DNA of 64,000 nucleotides from the NCBI RefSeq assembly GCF_015291625.1, contig NZ_CP030047.1, positions 1,054,001 through 1,118,000 of the forward strand. Reading direction: 5' to 3'. The notes beneath the pieces are model-generated. The model searched no databases. It had not been told where the DNA came from and saw only the letters and a list, made by a program, of their open reading frames with translations. The translations under genes were made by a program, and so were the position numbers. Positions 51,465 through 61,828 of this stretch are shown in pieces; the first letter of the stretch is position 1, and each line of letters starts with the position of its first letter. The DNA is from Bradyrhizobium sp. CCBAU 53421 (GTDB lineage Bacteria; Pseudomonadota; Alphaproteobacteria; Rhizobiales; Xanthobacteraceae).

Positions 51465-52553
51465 TTAACCCTCCGGCAACTGCGGCGAATTGACCGGCAT
51501 CAAATGCTCCTTCACGATCAACGCCACGATCAGCAGCGGCGACGACAGGAAGGCGCCCATCGGGCCCCACAGCCAGGTCCAGAATGCCAGCGCGAGGAAG
51601 ACCGCGAGCGCATTCAGCGACAGCCGGCGGCCTACGATCGTCGGCGTCACGAAGTGTCCTTCCATGAAGGTCACGACCGCAAAGCAGGCCGGCGCGATCA
51701 GCCCCGCGCCGATGCTCGGCGAGGAGATGATGCCGACCACAACCAGCACCGCGAACATCGCGACCGGGCCGATGATCGGAATGAAGTTCAGCGTCGCGGC
51801 GAGCGCGCCGAGCCCGGCCGGATTGGGCATGCCGGTCGCCGCGCAGATCGCCCCGGTGATGGTGCCGACGCCGACATTGATCAGCGTCACGGTCAGCAGA
51901 TAATTGCCGAGATGGACCTCGATCTCGTTGATGATGCGCAGCGTGCGCAGCCGCGCCTCGCGATCGCTGAAGGTCATCACCAGGGCGCGGCGCAGATCCT
52001 TCCAGCTCGCGATGAACAGGATCAGGGTGGCGATGAACAGCAGGAATTCGGCGAAGGTCGGCGACAGGAATTCCAGGGTCGGCTGCACCCATTCGAATTT
52101 CGGCATCTGCAGCGTCGCCAGCGTGTCGGAGCCGCCGACCATGCTCTGCAGTTCCTGCCACAGCGCGAGCGGCCGGTCGAACACATGCAGCTTCTCCTTG
52201 AGGATCACGCCGAGCTCGGGCAGCCGCGAGCTCCATTCCATCACCGGCGAGGCGATCAGCCCGACCATGAAGCTGACGGCGGTACTGACCGCGATCACGA
52301 TCAGCACCGCGCCGAGCGCGCGCGGTATCCGGTAGCGCTCGAGCCGGCTCGCCGCCGGCGACAGCATGGTGCCGACGATGAAGGCCATGGTGATCGGCAG
52401 GAAGACGGCACGCGCCAGGTAGAGCACCGCCACCACGGCGATCACCAGCAGCGCGACCAGCGCGAAGGCGACGACCTCGGCGCGGCTGATCACCGGCGGC
52501 AGTTCGGCTTTGCTGTCGGGGAGCGGCGTGCCTTCGGGGGCGTTGCCAAGCAT
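51465..52553 (-). CDS. AI-2E family transporter (PerM/TqsA-like)
   Basis: A 362-residue protein with eight or so membrane helices, including an N-terminal pair (about residues 30-75) and C-terminal group (about 215-345). The typical PerM pattern is seen in NFIPIIGPVAM and GHFVTPTIVGRRL near the end. The family includes sodium/proton-coupled permeases and TqsA. The ATG at 52553 (MLGNAPEG) is chosen because the upstream TTG at 52601 has no ribosome site. Substrate unknown. Confidence 0.88.
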   Translation of the reverse strand: MLGNAPEGTPLPDSKAELPPVISRAEVVAFALVALLVIAVVAVLYLARAVFLPITMAFIVGTMLSPAASRLERYRIPRALGAVLIVIAVSTAVSFMVGLIASPVMEWSSRLPELGVILKEKLHVFDRPLALWQELQSMVGGSDTLATLQMPKFEWVQPTLEFLSPTFAEFLLFIATLILFIASWKDLRRALVMTFSDREARLRTLRIINEIEVHLGNYLLTVTLINVGVGTITGAICAATGMPNPAGLGALAATLNFIPIIGPVAMFAVLVVVGIISSPSIGAGLIAPACFAVVTFMEGHFVTPTIVGRRLSLNALAVFLALAFWTWLWGPMGAFLSSPLLIVALIVKEHLMPVNSPQLPEG

Positions 52554-52787
52554 ACGTTCACCCGGAAAGGCGCGCACCAGCTTCCTCCCGTGCGAGGACA
52601 AATGAATTTCGCATCAAATTGTGCGTGACAACGGCGGTACCTCGGCGAAGGTTCCATCGCGGCTTCGTGAGACGGAGCGGGTTGACAATCGCGGCTTCGC
52701 GACGATTCGCGGCGGAACTCTCCGGCGGTCATGCGCGTTGGCCTGGCATCGCATCACCACGATGCGCATCCCGTCCAGGGGCAGCAC

Positions 52788-53618
52788 ATGACACAGCAGT
52801 CTCTCTCCAGCCGCCGGCTTGCGTCGCGCGCCGCGCACACCCTTGCCTGCAATTTTGCCTTCGCCGGCGTCCTGTTTGCGATGCCATTCATTGTCGCCAC
52901 TTCGGCGAGCGCTCAGGTCCGCTCGCCGGCGCTCGGCTATGCGTCGACTCAAGCACGCGCATTCCCCTCCGACGAGGTGATGAACGATCCTTCGACCGGG
53001 GCCACGGAAGACGGCGCGCTGCCGGAGCGGCTGCGCCGCACCACCGTCGCGCTCAACACATCGGAGGCGCCCGGCACCATCATCATCGATACCGGCAACA
53101 CCGCGCTCTACTACGTGCTCGGCGGCGGCCGCGCGATCCGCTACGGCGTCGGCGTCGGCCGCGAGGGCTTCACCTGGGCCGGCACCCAGACCATCAGCAA
53201 CAAGGCGGAATGGCCGGACTGGCATCCGCCGGCCGAGATGATCAAGCGTCAGCCCTATCTGCCGCGTTTCATGGCCGGCGGCCCGGGCAACCCGCTCGGT
53301 GCGCGCGCGATGTATCTCGGCTCCAGCGAGTATCGTATCCACGGCACCAACGATCCGTCGACGATCGGCAAGTTCGTCTCGTCGGGCTGCATCCGCCTGA
53401 CCAATGAGGACGTCACCGACCTGTTCAACCGGGTCAATGTCGGCACCAAGGTCGTGGTGCTGCGGAAGAATGCGCCGCATCTCGCCGCCCGCGAGCTCGG
53501 TCCGACCACGACACAGATCTCGGTCCGGCCGGCGCCGTTGCAGCCGCGCCCCGCCGTGATGACGCTGCCGTCCGGCCGTCAGGCGATGAACGTTCCCGTG
53601 ACTTCCCCGTTGTACTGA
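52788..53618 (+). CDS. L,D-transpeptidase (YkuD family)
   Basis: A 276-residue secreted enzyme. The signal peptide (about residues 15-45, cleavage after SASA) is followed by a YkuD domain (about 85-220). The catalytic motif is HGTNDP, then SSGCIRL with Cys 201 and Arg 203. Such enzymes make 3-3 peptidoglycan cross-links or attach proteins to peptidoglycan. The ATG at 52788 follows AGGGGCAGC. The C-terminal about 55 residues are Pro/Ala-rich. Confidence 0.93.
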   Translation: MTQQSLSSRRLASRAAHTLACNFAFAGVLFAMPFIVATSASAQVRSPALGYASTQARAFPSDEVMNDPSTGATEDGALPERLRRTTVALNTSEAPGTIIIDTGNTALYYVLGGGRAIRYGVGVGREGFTWAGTQTISNKAEWPDWHPPAEMIKRQPYLPRFMAGGPGNPLGARAMYLGSSEYRIHGTNDPSTIGKFVSSGCIRLTNEDVTDLFNRVNVGTKVVVLRKNAPHLAARELGPTTTQISVRPAPLQPRPAVMTLPSGRQAMNVPVTSPLY

Positions 53619-53624
53619 GCAGCT

Positions 53625-53712
53625 TCGAGCGAACTCGATATCGGTTCGCGTGAGGAAAACGCGTCGGAACAACGATCTGGAGCCGCGTTCCGATTCAATC
53701 GGAACGGAGCTC
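53625..53712. repeat. Dispersed repeat with TTCGCGTGA-GAAAACGCGTC core, copy 2
   Basis: Second copy of the element at 15924-16030: TTCGAGCGAACTCGATATCG, TTCGCGTGAGGAAAACGCGTC-like core, and the inverted repeat GTTCCGATTCAATCGGAAC. The end stem keeps pairing while both arms differ from copy 1 (TTCTGATT versus TTCCGATT), a compensatory change. Confidence 0.75.
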
Positions 53713-53742
53713 TGGGGATCTGCATCGTACTGAGGGTCGGTG

Positions 53743-54372
53743 ATGGCAAGGCGGCACGTGAGGCAATGGGTGTTCGGGGCGGCGGCATTGTTCGGTCTGT
53801 CCCTTGCGCCCGCGGCGCAAGCCCAGGATTTCTTCTCGCAACTGTTCGGCGGCTTCATGCACGGGCGTCCGCCCCTGATCCGGGTGCCGTTCGACGACGG
53901 CCCGGCGCCTGTGCCGCGGGCCGAGCGCCGTGCACGCTACGACGGCGGCCAGGCCTATTGCGTGCGCACCTGCGACGGCCGCTATTTCCCGCTGGCTGCG
54001 ACCGGCAACCAGAGCAAGGCGGAGAGCTGCAACAGCTTCTGTCCGGCGAGTGCGACCGAAGTGGTCTATGGCGGCAACATCGACACCGCCGCGACCGACG
54101 ACGGCAAGCCCTATTCCGAGCTGCCGAACGCATTCCGTTATCGCGACGAGATCGTCTCGGGCTGCACCTGCAACGGCAAGGACCCGGTCGGGCTCGCCGC
54201 GGTGAAGATCGAGGATGATCCGACCTTGCGCAAGGGCGACATCGTCGCCGGCAAGGATGGGCTGATGTCGGTCGGCCGCCCGGACCGGCGCGGCGCATCG
54301 CTCAACTTCACGCCGGCACCGGATCGCATCCGCGCCAAATATGGCCAGCCGCCGGTGGTGGCGCGCGAGTAG
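53743..54372 (+). CDS. DUF2865 domain-containing secreted protein
   Basis: A 209-residue protein with a signal peptide (about residues 8-28, cleavage near AQA). The mature part has the DUF2865 pattern: YCVRTCDGRYFPL, ESCNSFCPASATEVVYGGNID, LPNAFRYRDEIVSGCTCNG and DDPTLRKGDIVAG. Six Cys are present and probably form disulfides. The family is common in Rhizobiales and its function is unknown. The ATG at 53743 has GAGGG. Confidence 0.9.
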   Translation: MARRHVRQWVFGAAALFGLSLAPAAQAQDFFSQLFGGFMHGRPPLIRVPFDDGPAPVPRAERRARYDGGQAYCVRTCDGRYFPLAATGNQSKAESCNSFCPASATEVVYGGNIDTAATDDGKPYSELPNAFRYRDEIVSGCTCNGKDPVGLAAVKIEDDPTLRKGDIVAGKDGLMSVGRPDRRGASLNFTPAPDRIRAKYGQPPVVARE

Positions 54373-54483
54373 GGTCGCATTGCGAGGCGGCTCACTTTCG
54401 GTTCCTGGCTCGGAACCGACCTTCCCTCTGCACGTTAGCAAAGCGCGAACAGCACATTCACCGATGCCATCAGGGGGCTTCGC

Positions 54484-54639
54484 ATGCTCGTCGGCGTACT
54501 CGTCACTTTCCTTGTCATTATCCTCGTTCTTTATCTCATCAACATGCTGCCGCTCGACGGCCGCGCCAAGCAGATCGCGCGCGTCGTCGTCATCATCATC
54601 GGCATCGTCTCGCTGCTGAAGTATCTGGCGGTGTTCTAG
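54484..54639 (+). CDS. Small hydrophobic protein (51 residues), Thivi_2564-like
   Basis: A 51-residue protein with two membrane helices: VTFLVIILVLYLINML and ARVVVIIIGIVSLLKYL, joined by PLDGRAKQI. The pattern matches the Thivi_2564 family of small membrane proteins. GGGGG lies about ten bases before the ATG at 54484. Function unknown. Confidence 0.75.
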   Translation: MLVGVLVTFLVIILVLYLINMLPLDGRAKQIARVVVIIIGIVSLLKYLAVF

Positions 54640-54680
54640 CTTCGTCGCTTCGCTGCTCGCAATGACGTGGCTGCACCGGC

Positions 54681-54790
54681 GTCATCGCCCGGCCTCGACC
54701 GGGCGATCCAGTACGCCGCGGCTTCTCGATTCAAGCACAGACGTCTCTGGAATACTGGATCACCCGCCTGCGCCTGCGCGGGTGATGACA
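54681..54790. repeat. Dispersed palindromic repeat, copy B
   Basis: Second copy of the 50282-50387 element: GTCATCGCCCGGCCTCGACC at the left and CGCCTGCGCCTGCGCGGGTG at the right, with the shared core GATCCAGTACGCCGCGGCTT and CGTCTCTGGAATACTGGATC. The right terminal stem differs from copy A and no longer pairs well with the left. It lies after the small hydrophobic protein gene. The 54791-55006 remainder shows no gene. Confidence 0.85.
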
Positions 54791-55006
54791 CTGCGTGGTG
54801 TAACGCCTTGTATCGGGAGCCATCCTCATCGTCGTCGGAGCCGCGGACTCACATCACGATTTCGGAATAATGGAAAAGTACCGCTGAGTTGCCCGACATG
54901 TCAAGTTGCCGTGTCAGCCGGCCGCCGCCGGCTACTGTGCATGGGGTTGTTTTCGATATTTTGGTGGTACGCCCCCGCGACGGCGGGCTCGCGGGCGCCA
55001 ACAAAA

Positions 55007-55031
55007 AAGCCCCGGCTCGTCGCCGGGGCTT
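55007..55031 (-). terminator. Terminator of the malate synthase gene
   Basis: AAGCCCCGGC / GCCGGGGCTT, a perfect 10-bp stem with a five-base loop, followed on the minus strand by TTTTTG. It lies 24 bases after the glcB stop. Confidence 0.9.
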
Positions 55032-55055
55032 TTGGTGTGATCGCGGTTGAGAAGA

Positions 55056-57233
55056 TCAGCCGGCAGCCTTGGCCTCGCGGCGGCGCGCGGTGAGGATGTA
55101 TTCGGTGTAGCCGTTCGGCTGCGTGCGGCCCTCGAACACGAGGTCGCACGCCGCCTTGAAGGCGACGCCGTCGAACGCCGGCGCCATCGGCTTGTAGAGC
55201 GCATCGCCGGCATTCTGCTTGTCGACGACGACGGCCATGCGCTTCAGCGATTCCATCACCTGATCCCTGGTGATGACGCCCTGATGCAGCCAGTTCGCCA
55301 GATGCTGGCTCGAGATGCGCAGCGTGGCGCGGTCTTCCATCAGGCCGACATCGTGGATGTCGGGCACCTTGGAGCAGCCGACGCCCTGGTCGATCCAGCG
55401 CACGACGTAGCCGAGGATGCCCTGGCAGTTGTTGTCGATCTCCTGCTTCACATCGTCCGGCGCCCAATTCGACTGCGACACCGGAATGGTGAGGATGTCG
55501 GAGAGTTTTGCGCGCGGCCCGCCCTTGGCGAGCTCCTGCTGGCGGGCGATCACGTTGACCTGGTGATAGTGCAGGGCGTGCAGCGTCGCCGCGGTCGGCG
55601 ACGGCACCCAGGCGGTGGTGGCGCCGGCCTGCGGATGTCCGATCTTCTGCGTCAGCATGTCGGCCATCTTGTCGGGCGCCGCCCACATGCCCTTACCGAT
55701 CTGGGCATGGCCGGGCAGGCCACAGGTCAGGCCGTTGTCGACGTTCCAGTCCTCATAGGCCTTGATCCATGGCTGCGCCTTCATGTCGTTCTTGCGGATC
55801 ATTGGACCTGCTTCCATCGAGGTATGGATCTCGTCGCCGGTGCGGTCGAGGAAGCCGGTGTTGATGAACATGATGCGCTTGGAGGCGCGCTGGATGCAGG
55901 CCTTGAGGTTGACCGTGGTGCGGCGCTCCTCGTCCATGATGCCGACCTTCAACGTGTTCTCCGGCAGAGAGAGCATCTTCTCGACCTCGGCGAACAGGTC
56001 GCAGGTCAGCGTCACCTCGTCGGGGCCGTGCATCTTCGGCTTGACGATATAGGCCGAGCCGGTGCGGCTGTTCTTGACCTTGGAATTGCCCTTGAGGTCG
56101 TGGATCGCGAGCAGGCCGGCGACCGCGGCGTCCAGCAGGCCCTCGGGGATCTCCTCGCCCTTGGCGTCGAGCACGGCGTCGGTGAACATGTGGTGGCCGA
56201 CATTGCGCATCAACAGCAGGCTGCGGCCGTGCAGCTTCAGCTCGCTGCCGTCCGCCTTCTTGTAGACGCGGTCGGCATTGAGCGAGCGGGTCAGCGTCTT
56301 GCCGCCCTTCTCGAAATCGGCTGACAGCGTGCCGTTCATCAGGCCGAGGGTGTTGCGATAGACCAGCACCTTGTCCTCGGCGTCGACGGCGGCGACCGAG
56401 TCTTCCATGTCGAGAATGGTCGAGACCGCCGATTCCAGGATCATGTCGGCGACGCCGGCCGGATCGTCCTTGCCGATCACGTTGCTGCGGTCGATCTTGA
56501 CCTCGACATGCATGCCGTTGTTGACGAGCAGGATCGCGGAAGGCTGCGCGGCGTCGCCCAGATAGCCGGCGAACTGGGCGCCGTTCTTCAGCGCGGTCGA
56601 ATTGCCGCTCTTCAGCTTGACCGAGAGCTGGCCCGCGATCACGGCGTAGGAGGTGACGTCGGTGTGGCTTCCGGTCGCGAGCGGCACGGCGGCGTCGAGG
56701 AACGCCTTGGCCTTCGCGATCACCTTGTCGCCGCGGGCCTTGTTGTAGCCCTTTCCGCTCTCGCTCGGATCATGCGGGATCGCGTCGGTGCCGTAGAACG
56801 CGTCGTACAGCGAACCCCAGCGCGCGTTGGCCGCGTTCAGCGCGTAGCGGGCGTTGGTCAGCGGCACCACCAGCTGCGGGCCGCAGATCTTGCCGATCTC
56901 CTCATCGACATTTGATGTCTCGACCTTGTGGGTCGCGGGCTCGGGCAGCAGGTAGCCGATGTCCTTGAGGAACGCGGTGTAGGCATTGATGTCGAACGCC
57001 TTGCCCTTGTTGGCACGATGCCAGTCGTCGATCTTGGCCTGCAGCGTGTCGCGGACCGCGAGCAGCTCGCGATTCTTCGGGCCGAGCTTCTGGATGATGG
57101 CGGCGAGTCCTGCCCAGAACGCGTCCGGCGCGATCCCGGTTTTCGGTGTCGCCTCCTTGGCGATGAAATCGAACAGGACAGGGGCGATCTTCAATCCATG
57201 GGCATCGACACGAGTCATGATGGGCTTTCTCAA
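55056..57233 (-). CDS. glcB: Malate synthase G
   Basis: A 725-residue enzyme of normal length for the G isoform (E. coli 723). It condenses glyoxylate and acetyl-CoA to malate in the glyoxylate bypass. Family residues are visible, including the substrate-binding [13 protein letters not shown] region, a [15 protein letters not shown] stretch and [21 protein letters not shown]. It is cytoplasmic. The isocitrate lyase partner is not in this window. It stands alone, with a terminator after it and a 180-base gap before the MFS gene that shows no other gene. Confidence 0.97.
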   Translation of the reverse strand: MRKPIMTRVDAHGLKIAPVLFDFIAKEATPKTGIAPDAFWAGLAAIIQKLGPKNRELLAVRDTLQAKIDDWHRANKGKAFDINAYTAFLKDIGYLLPEPATHKVETSNVDEEIGKICGPQLVVPLTNARYALNAANARWGSLYDAFYGTDAIPHDPSESGKGYNKARGDKVIAKAKAFLDAAVPLATGSHTDVTSYAVIAGQLSVKLKSGNSTALKNGAQFAGYLGDAAQPSAILLVNNGMHVEVKIDRSNVIGKDDPAGVADMILESAVSTILDMEDSVAAVDAEDKVLVYRNTLGLMNGTLSADFEKGGKTLTRSLNADRVYKKADGSELKLHGRSLLLMRNVGHHMFTDAVLDAKGEEIPEGLLDAAVAGLLAIHDLKGNSKVKNSRTGSAYIVKPKMHGPDEVTLTCDLFAEVEKMLSLPENTLKVGIMDEERRTTVNLKACIQRASKRIMFINTGFLDRTGDEIHTSMEAGPMIRKNDMKAQPWIKAYEDWNVDNGLTCGLPGHAQIGKGMWAAPDKMADMLTQKIGHPQAGATTAWVPSPTAATLHALHYHQVNVIARQQELAKGGPRAKLSDILTIPVSQSNWAPDDVKQEIDNNCQGILGYVVRWIDQGVGCSKVPDIHDVGLMEDRATLRISSQHLANWLHQGVITRDQVMESLKRMAVVVDKQNAGDALYKPMAPAFDGVAFKAACDLVFEGRTQPNGYTEYILTARRREAKAAG

Positions 57234-57413
57234 AGAAATGGGGCGTTTAGGGGCTGTTTTCAGAAGAAATCAGCAAAAAACGCGCCAAAGGGCCGCGTTC
57301 ACGGCTCTTTTAGCCCTAAAGCCACGGTTCTGAGAAGGCCCCCTTTTCCCCAGCGCCGCACCGGCAGCCGCGCTGAATTCTCAAAGGCGGATCCCGTCTC
57401 GGAAGGGCGCGGG

Positions 57414-58661
57414 TCATGACGTCCTGGTTCGCACCTTGGTGGCGATCAGCAGTGCAGCGAGCACCAGCGGAACAGCGCCCGCCACGAATACGGCTGGCGC
57501 GCCCATCAGATCGAGCACAACCCCGCCGCCCGCCGCGCCCATGGTGATGCCGAGGAAGATCGAGGCCACGGTCAATCCGGTGCCGCTTTCGGTCTCGTCG
57601 GGCACCATGCGGGTGATCCAGGTCGTCGTCGCGACCGGTACGCCGCTAAAGGCGAATCCCCAGAGTGCGACCAGCGCCAGTGCGGGAATGACGTCCTTGC
57701 CATAGACCGAGAGCAACAGGCCGAGCACGCTGATCGCCAGCGGCATCGCGATCAGCGTGAGCTTCAGTTTGCGCTCGGCCATCAGCCCACTGGCGAAGGA
57801 GCCGATATAGTTGGCGACGCCGAAGGCAAGCAAGGTCGCCGCCACGCCGGCAGCGCCGAGTCCGGTCACGCTTTCGAGGAAGGGACGGATGTAGCCGAAA
57901 TAGCCGAAATGTCCGGTGAAGACCAAGGTTGCCGCCAGGATGCCGGCACCGATCCCCGGTCGTGTCAGGATGTCGATCAGGGTGTCGAGCCCGGCTTCTC
58001 CCTTCGGGGCCAAACGCGGCAGCGCGAGCGCCTGGACGACGAACACCGCTGCGCCCAATGCCGTCGCCAGCAGGAACACGATGCGCCAGCTCGCCACCTC
58101 GCCGAGATAGCTGCCGAGCGGAACGGCAATGATCATCGCGGCGGGAATACCACTCATCACGATCGACAACGCCCGTGCAACCAGCGACGGCGGCACCAGC
58201 CTGATCGTCGTCGCTGCCGCCATCGCCCAGAAGCCGCCGATGGCGAGGCCGAGCACGATCCGTGCCGCGAGGAGGAACGTGATGCTCGGCGCCAGCGCCA
58301 CCAGCAGGTTGGAGATCACCAGCAGAATCGAGAAACTGAGCAGCACCGGCTTGCGATTGAAGCTGCGCGTCAGTCTCGGCGTGAACAGCGCGCCGACCAG
58401 GCCGGCCAGCGAGGTCGCCGTCACCGCCTGACCGGCGAGGCCCGGACTGACACCGAGGTCGCGTGCCATCGGCGTCAGCACGCCCGACGGCAGGAACTCC
58501 GCCGTCAGCAGTGCGGTGACGCCCAGCATCATGGCAACGACGGCGCCCCAGGCGGGCTTTTCCGGTGAGGCCGGCGTGTCACCAACCCTAAGAGCGATGT
58601 CGCCTGGCACCAGCGCAACGGCATCGGCCTGCGCCAGGGCGGGGTCCAGTTCTTGATCCAT
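57414..58661 (-). CDS. Major facilitator superfamily transporter (DHA1, AraJ-like)
   Basis: A 415-residue protein with twelve predicted membrane helices. The N-terminal about 40 residues are cytoplasmic and polar. Signature MFS loops are visible, including LTRSFNRKPVLLSF after helix two and ARIVLGLAIGGFWAM. Such carriers export drugs or sugars. The ATG at 58661 is chosen over an upstream ATG at 58700, which adds 13 unlikely residues. It is divergent from an AraC-type gene, a common regulator-transporter pairing. Confidence 0.88.
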   Translation of the reverse strand: MDQELDPALAQADAVALVPGDIALRVGDTPASPEKPAWGAVVAMMLGVTALLTAEFLPSGVLTPMARDLGVSPGLAGQAVTATSLAGLVGALFTPRLTRSFNRKPVLLSFSILLVISNLLVALAPSITFLLAARIVLGLAIGGFWAMAAATTIRLVPPSLVARALSIVMSGIPAAMIIAVPLGSYLGEVASWRIVFLLATALGAAVFVVQALALPRLAPKGEAGLDTLIDILTRPGIGAGILAATLVFTGHFGYFGYIRPFLESVTGLGAAGVAATLLAFGVANYIGSFASGLMAERKLKLTLIAMPLAISVLGLLLSVYGKDVIPALALVALWGFAFSGVPVATTTWITRMVPDETESGTGLTVASIFLGITMGAAGGGVVLDLMGAPAVFVAGAVPLVLAALLIATKVRTRTS

Positions 58662-58740
58662 GGGCCGAAACTTCCATCTATGTTGCACCGCCGTAGACAT
58701 AGGCTGGAGGTTTTGGACAATCTATGCCATAAACACTCCA

Positions 58741-59742
58741 ATGTTTGATCGTTCGTCCAGATCATCCGCCGCCGATACGCCCGACGCCGCCGTCGATCTG
58801 GTGAGCGAGTTGCTGCTCGGCATGCGCCTCGAGGGCGTTCACTACCGTCGGGTCGAGACGCGGGCGCCGTTCGGGTTTCGCTTCGAAACGCCGTACGGGC
58901 GCGCGCAATTCCACTTCGTTGCCCATGGCACGGCACTGCTGCGCTACGCCGATGCAACGCTGCTTCCGCTTGGATGCGGTGACGCGATTTTCCTGCCGCG
59001 CGGCGGTGCGCATGATCTCGTCTCGGCGGCGGACGAGCCGAGTTGCGACGTCGAGAATTTCAAGACCGAGACGCTGTGCGGCAACGTCGACGTGACGTCG
59101 GCCTGCCCTGAAGGATGCCCGCAGGACGATCAGGTCCTGGTCTTCAGCGCCTGCATGAATTTCGATCTTGGCGGCATGCGCCCGCTGATCGCCCTGATGC
59201 CGGAGGTGATGCGGGTCGACACGTTGCTGGCGCGCCAGCCGGAAATCGAACCGATGCTGAAGGCGATGGAGCGGGAGACCTGCACGCCCCGGGCCGGCTC
59301 CGTCGGCGTGATGGCGCGGCTCGCCGATGTGCTCGCCGCGTCGATCGTGCGTGGCTGGGTCGAATGCGGCGGCGACAACGCCATGGGCTGGTTCGAGGCC
59401 TTGCGCGATCCGCGTCTTGGCCGCGCGATCGGCGCGCTGCATCGCGCGCCCGGCCGCAACTGGACGGTCGCCGAATTGGCGGCGGAGGCGGGTTGCTCGC
59501 GCTCGCTGTTCGCCGAGCGCTTCCAGTCGATGACCGGGCAATCGCCGCTGCGCTACCTTGCCGAACTGCGCATGCGGCTCGCGACACAGTGGATCGAGCA
59601 TGAGCGCCAGCCGATCGATGTGATCGCCCAACGGCTCGGCTATGCATCGCAGGCGGCGTTCAGCCGCGCGTTCAAGCGCATCACCGGGCAATCGCCGGGG
59701 ATGGTGCGGCATGCCGGCGGAAGCCGCCGCGCGGCGGAATAG
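58741..59742 (+). CDS. AraC family regulator with cupin sensor domain
   Basis: A 333-residue protein with an N-terminal cupin-type ligand domain (about residues 15-190, Cupin_6 pattern, starting LVSELLLGMRLEGVHYRR) and a C-terminal double helix-turn-helix (about 235-330, with LAAEAGCSRSLFAERFQSM and VIAQRLGYASQAAFSRAFKR). It likely controls the divergent MFS gene; the gap of 79 bases must hold both promoters. The ligand is unknown. Confidence 0.92.
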   Translation: MFDRSSRSSAADTPDAAVDLVSELLLGMRLEGVHYRRVETRAPFGFRFETPYGRAQFHFVAHGTALLRYADATLLPLGCGDAIFLPRGGAHDLVSAADEPSCDVENFKTETLCGNVDVTSACPEGCPQDDQVLVFSACMNFDLGGMRPLIALMPEVMRVDTLLARQPEIEPMLKAMERETCTPRAGSVGVMARLADVLAASIVRGWVECGGDNAMGWFEALRDPRLGRAIGALHRAPGRNWTVAELAAEAGCSRSLFAERFQSMTGQSPLRYLAELRMRLATQWIEHERQPIDVIAQRLGYASQAAFSRAFKRITGQSPGMVRHAGGSRRAAE

Positions 59743-59766
59743 CGATCGAACCGATTTGTGCACGGC

Positions 59767-59870
59767 TGTCATGCCACGCTTCAGGCGGGGCATCCAGTAC
59801 GCCGCGGCCTCTCCGCTCAAGCGCTGACGTCTCTGGAATACTGGGTCGTCCGGTCAAGCCGGACGACGAC
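59767..59870. repeat. Dispersed palindromic repeat, copy C
   Basis: Third copy: left CTGTCATGCCACGCTTCAGG, core GCATCCAGTACGCCGCGGCC and CGTCTCTGGAATACTGGGTC, right GTCCGGTCAAGCCGGACGAC. The right stem pairs internally but not with the left, as in copy B. It sits between the AraC gene and cysNC. Confidence 0.85.
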
Positions 59871-59884
59871 AGATCGGGTTAGCC

Positions 59885-61816
59885 TCAGATATTCGCCGCG
59901 AGGTCGGTCAGTTCGTCGAACAGGATACCGGTGGTGGCCAGCATCCGCTCGATCTCGTCGGTGGCATCGCTGACCGAGCGGTTCGAGGTGTCGATGGTCA
60001 GTTCGTTGCCGGTCGGCGGCTGGTAGTCATTGGTGATGCCGGTAAATGACGGCAATCCGCCGGAGCGCGCCTTGGCGTAGTGGCCCTTGGGGTCGCGGGT
60101 CTCGCAGACCTCGGCAGGCGTCGCGACATAGATCTCGCGGAACGCGCTGTCGGCGATGCGGCGCGCCGCCGCGCGGTCGGCGGTCGACGGCGAGACCGCG
60201 GCGACGATCGCGATATGGCCGTTGCGCGCCAGATGGGTCGCGACCTCGGCGAGGCGGCGGATGTTCTCGGATCGATCCTGCGGCGAGAAGCCGAGATCAC
60301 TGTTCAGTCCGGCGCGGAAGGTGTCGCCATCGAGCAGGATCGGCGAGCCGCCATTGCCGAACAGGCGCCGCTCCAGCGCCCGCGCCAAGGTCGACTTGCC
60401 CGAGCCGGGCAGGCCGGTCAGCCAGACCACCGCGCCATTATGATGGTAGCGCGCCGAACGCTCGTCCGGCCGCAGCGCGGATTCCACCGGCACGATGTCG
60501 ATCGGCACCGCAGGCCGGCCGGCGTCGACCGACAGCACGAGGCCGCCGCCGGCGATGCGCCCGTTGACCTCGATCACCAGGCGGCCGGTGCGCGGATTTT
60601 CGGTGTAGGGATCGGTCGCAACCGGCTGCGCCAGCGAGATGTCGATCTCGCCGACATGGTTGCGCGCGATCGCGGTGTTCTCTTCGTTGGACAGCGCGCC
60701 GGGATCGATCGCCTTTTCGATCGCGACCACGGTGGCGCGGCTTTCCTTGGTGCCGAGCCGGATCAGGATCTGCTCGCCCTTGGTCAGCGGCTTGTCGTGC
60801 AGCCAGAAGATCCGCGCGCGGATGCGGCGGGTGTCGCGCGGGCTCTGCCCGGAATGTCCGATGATGTCGCCGCGTTCGAGGAACAGCTCGCGGTCGAGCG
60901 TGATGCCGACCGAGCGCCCGGCGCCCTGCGGGCCGTTGACCGGCGTTACCGGCCAGCTCTCGACCGTCTTGATCTTGGCGATCTTGCCCGTCGGCATGAT
61001 GACGATCTCGTCGCCGGCCTTCAGGCTGCCGGACTCGATGCGGCCCGCGATGATGCGGCGGTCGTCGAACTTGTAGATCGCCTGCACCGGCAGCCGCAGC
61101 GGCAGCTCCGCCAGCGGCCGTGCCGGTTCGAGCGCATCGAGCGCCTCGACCACGGTCGGCCCCTTGTACCATCCGATCCGCGGCGTGTGTTCGGCAACGC
61201 CGTCACCGTCGCGCGCGGAGATCGGGACCACGGCGGTCGGCGTCACGCCGAGACCGATCAGATGCGCCGAAATCTCCTCGCTGATCTCCTTGAAACGGTC
61301 GGCACTGAAATCCACCCGGTCCATCTTGTTGACGACGACCGCGACCTGCTTCACGCCGAGCAGATGCAGCAGATAGCCGTGCCGCCGCGTCTGCGAGCGG
61401 ACGCCTTCGAGCGCGTCGATGATCAGCACCGCGCCGTCGGCCTGCGAGGCGCCGGTGATCATGTTGCGCAAGAACTCGGCGTGGCCGGGCGCGTCGATCA
61501 GCACGACGTCGCGCGAGCGGGTGCGGAAGCGGATCTGGGTGGTGTCGATGGTGATGCCCTGGTCGCGCTCGGTCTGCAGCGCGTCGAGCAGGAACGACCA
61601 TTCGAACGGCATGCCGCGCCGCGCGCTGACCGCCTTCAGCATTTCCAGCTTGCCGTCCGGCAGGCTGCCGGTCTCATGCAGCAGGCGGCCCACCAAGGTG
61701 GATTTGCCGTGGTCGACATGGCCGACGATGACGATGCGCACCTGGGGACGCGTGGTGCCGTTGGGGGTCGCCGAGATCGAGGCGGTCGGAAGGATCATGT
61801 TCATCAGAGCACTCAC
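59885..61816 (-). CDS. cysNC: CysNC fused sulfate adenylyltransferase large subunit and APS kinase
   Basis: A 643-residue fusion. The N-terminal GTPase part (about residues 25-450) has the P-loop GHVDHGKS at 32-39, [12 protein letters not shown] and NKMDRVDFS; it energises ATP sulfurylase. The C-terminal APS kinase part (about 460-643) has GLPGSGKS at about 469-476 and makes PAPS. The NodQ/CysNC fusion is common in rhizobia. It is coupled to cysD, starting 12 bases after its stop; both feed sulfate assimilation and sulfation. Confidence 0.95.
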   Translation of the reverse strand: MSALMNMILPTASISATPNGTTRPQVRIVIVGHVDHGKSTLVGRLLHETGSLPDGKLEMLKAVSARRGMPFEWSFLLDALQTERDQGITIDTTQIRFRTRSRDVVLIDAPGHAEFLRNMITGASQADGAVLIIDALEGVRSQTRRHGYLLHLLGVKQVAVVVNKMDRVDFSADRFKEISEEISAHLIGLGVTPTAVVPISARDGDGVAEHTPRIGWYKGPTVVEALDALEPARPLAELPLRLPVQAIYKFDDRRIIAGRIESGSLKAGDEIVIMPTGKIAKIKTVESWPVTPVNGPQGAGRSVGITLDRELFLERGDIIGHSGQSPRDTRRIRARIFWLHDKPLTKGEQILIRLGTKESRATVVAIEKAIDPGALSNEENTAIARNHVGEIDISLAQPVATDPYTENPRTGRLVIEVNGRIAGGGLVLSVDAGRPAVPIDIVPVESALRPDERSARYHHNGAVVWLTGLPGSGKSTLARALERRLFGNGGSPILLDGDTFRAGLNSDLGFSPQDRSENIRRLAEVATHLARNGHIAIVAAVSPSTADRAAARRIADSAFREIYVATPAEVCETRDPKGHYAKARSGGLPSFTGITNDYQPPTGNELTIDTSNRSVSDATDEIERMLATTGILFDELTDLAANI

Positions 61817-61828
61817 GCCAGACTGGGA

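Noticed and set aside
51019..52236. 405-codon minus-strand frame that joins a DUF883 gene to frame-shifted AI-2E sequence
   Set aside because: Only the last 123 codons (from 51390) match a protein family. The upstream part is the wrong frame of the AI-2E permease gene.
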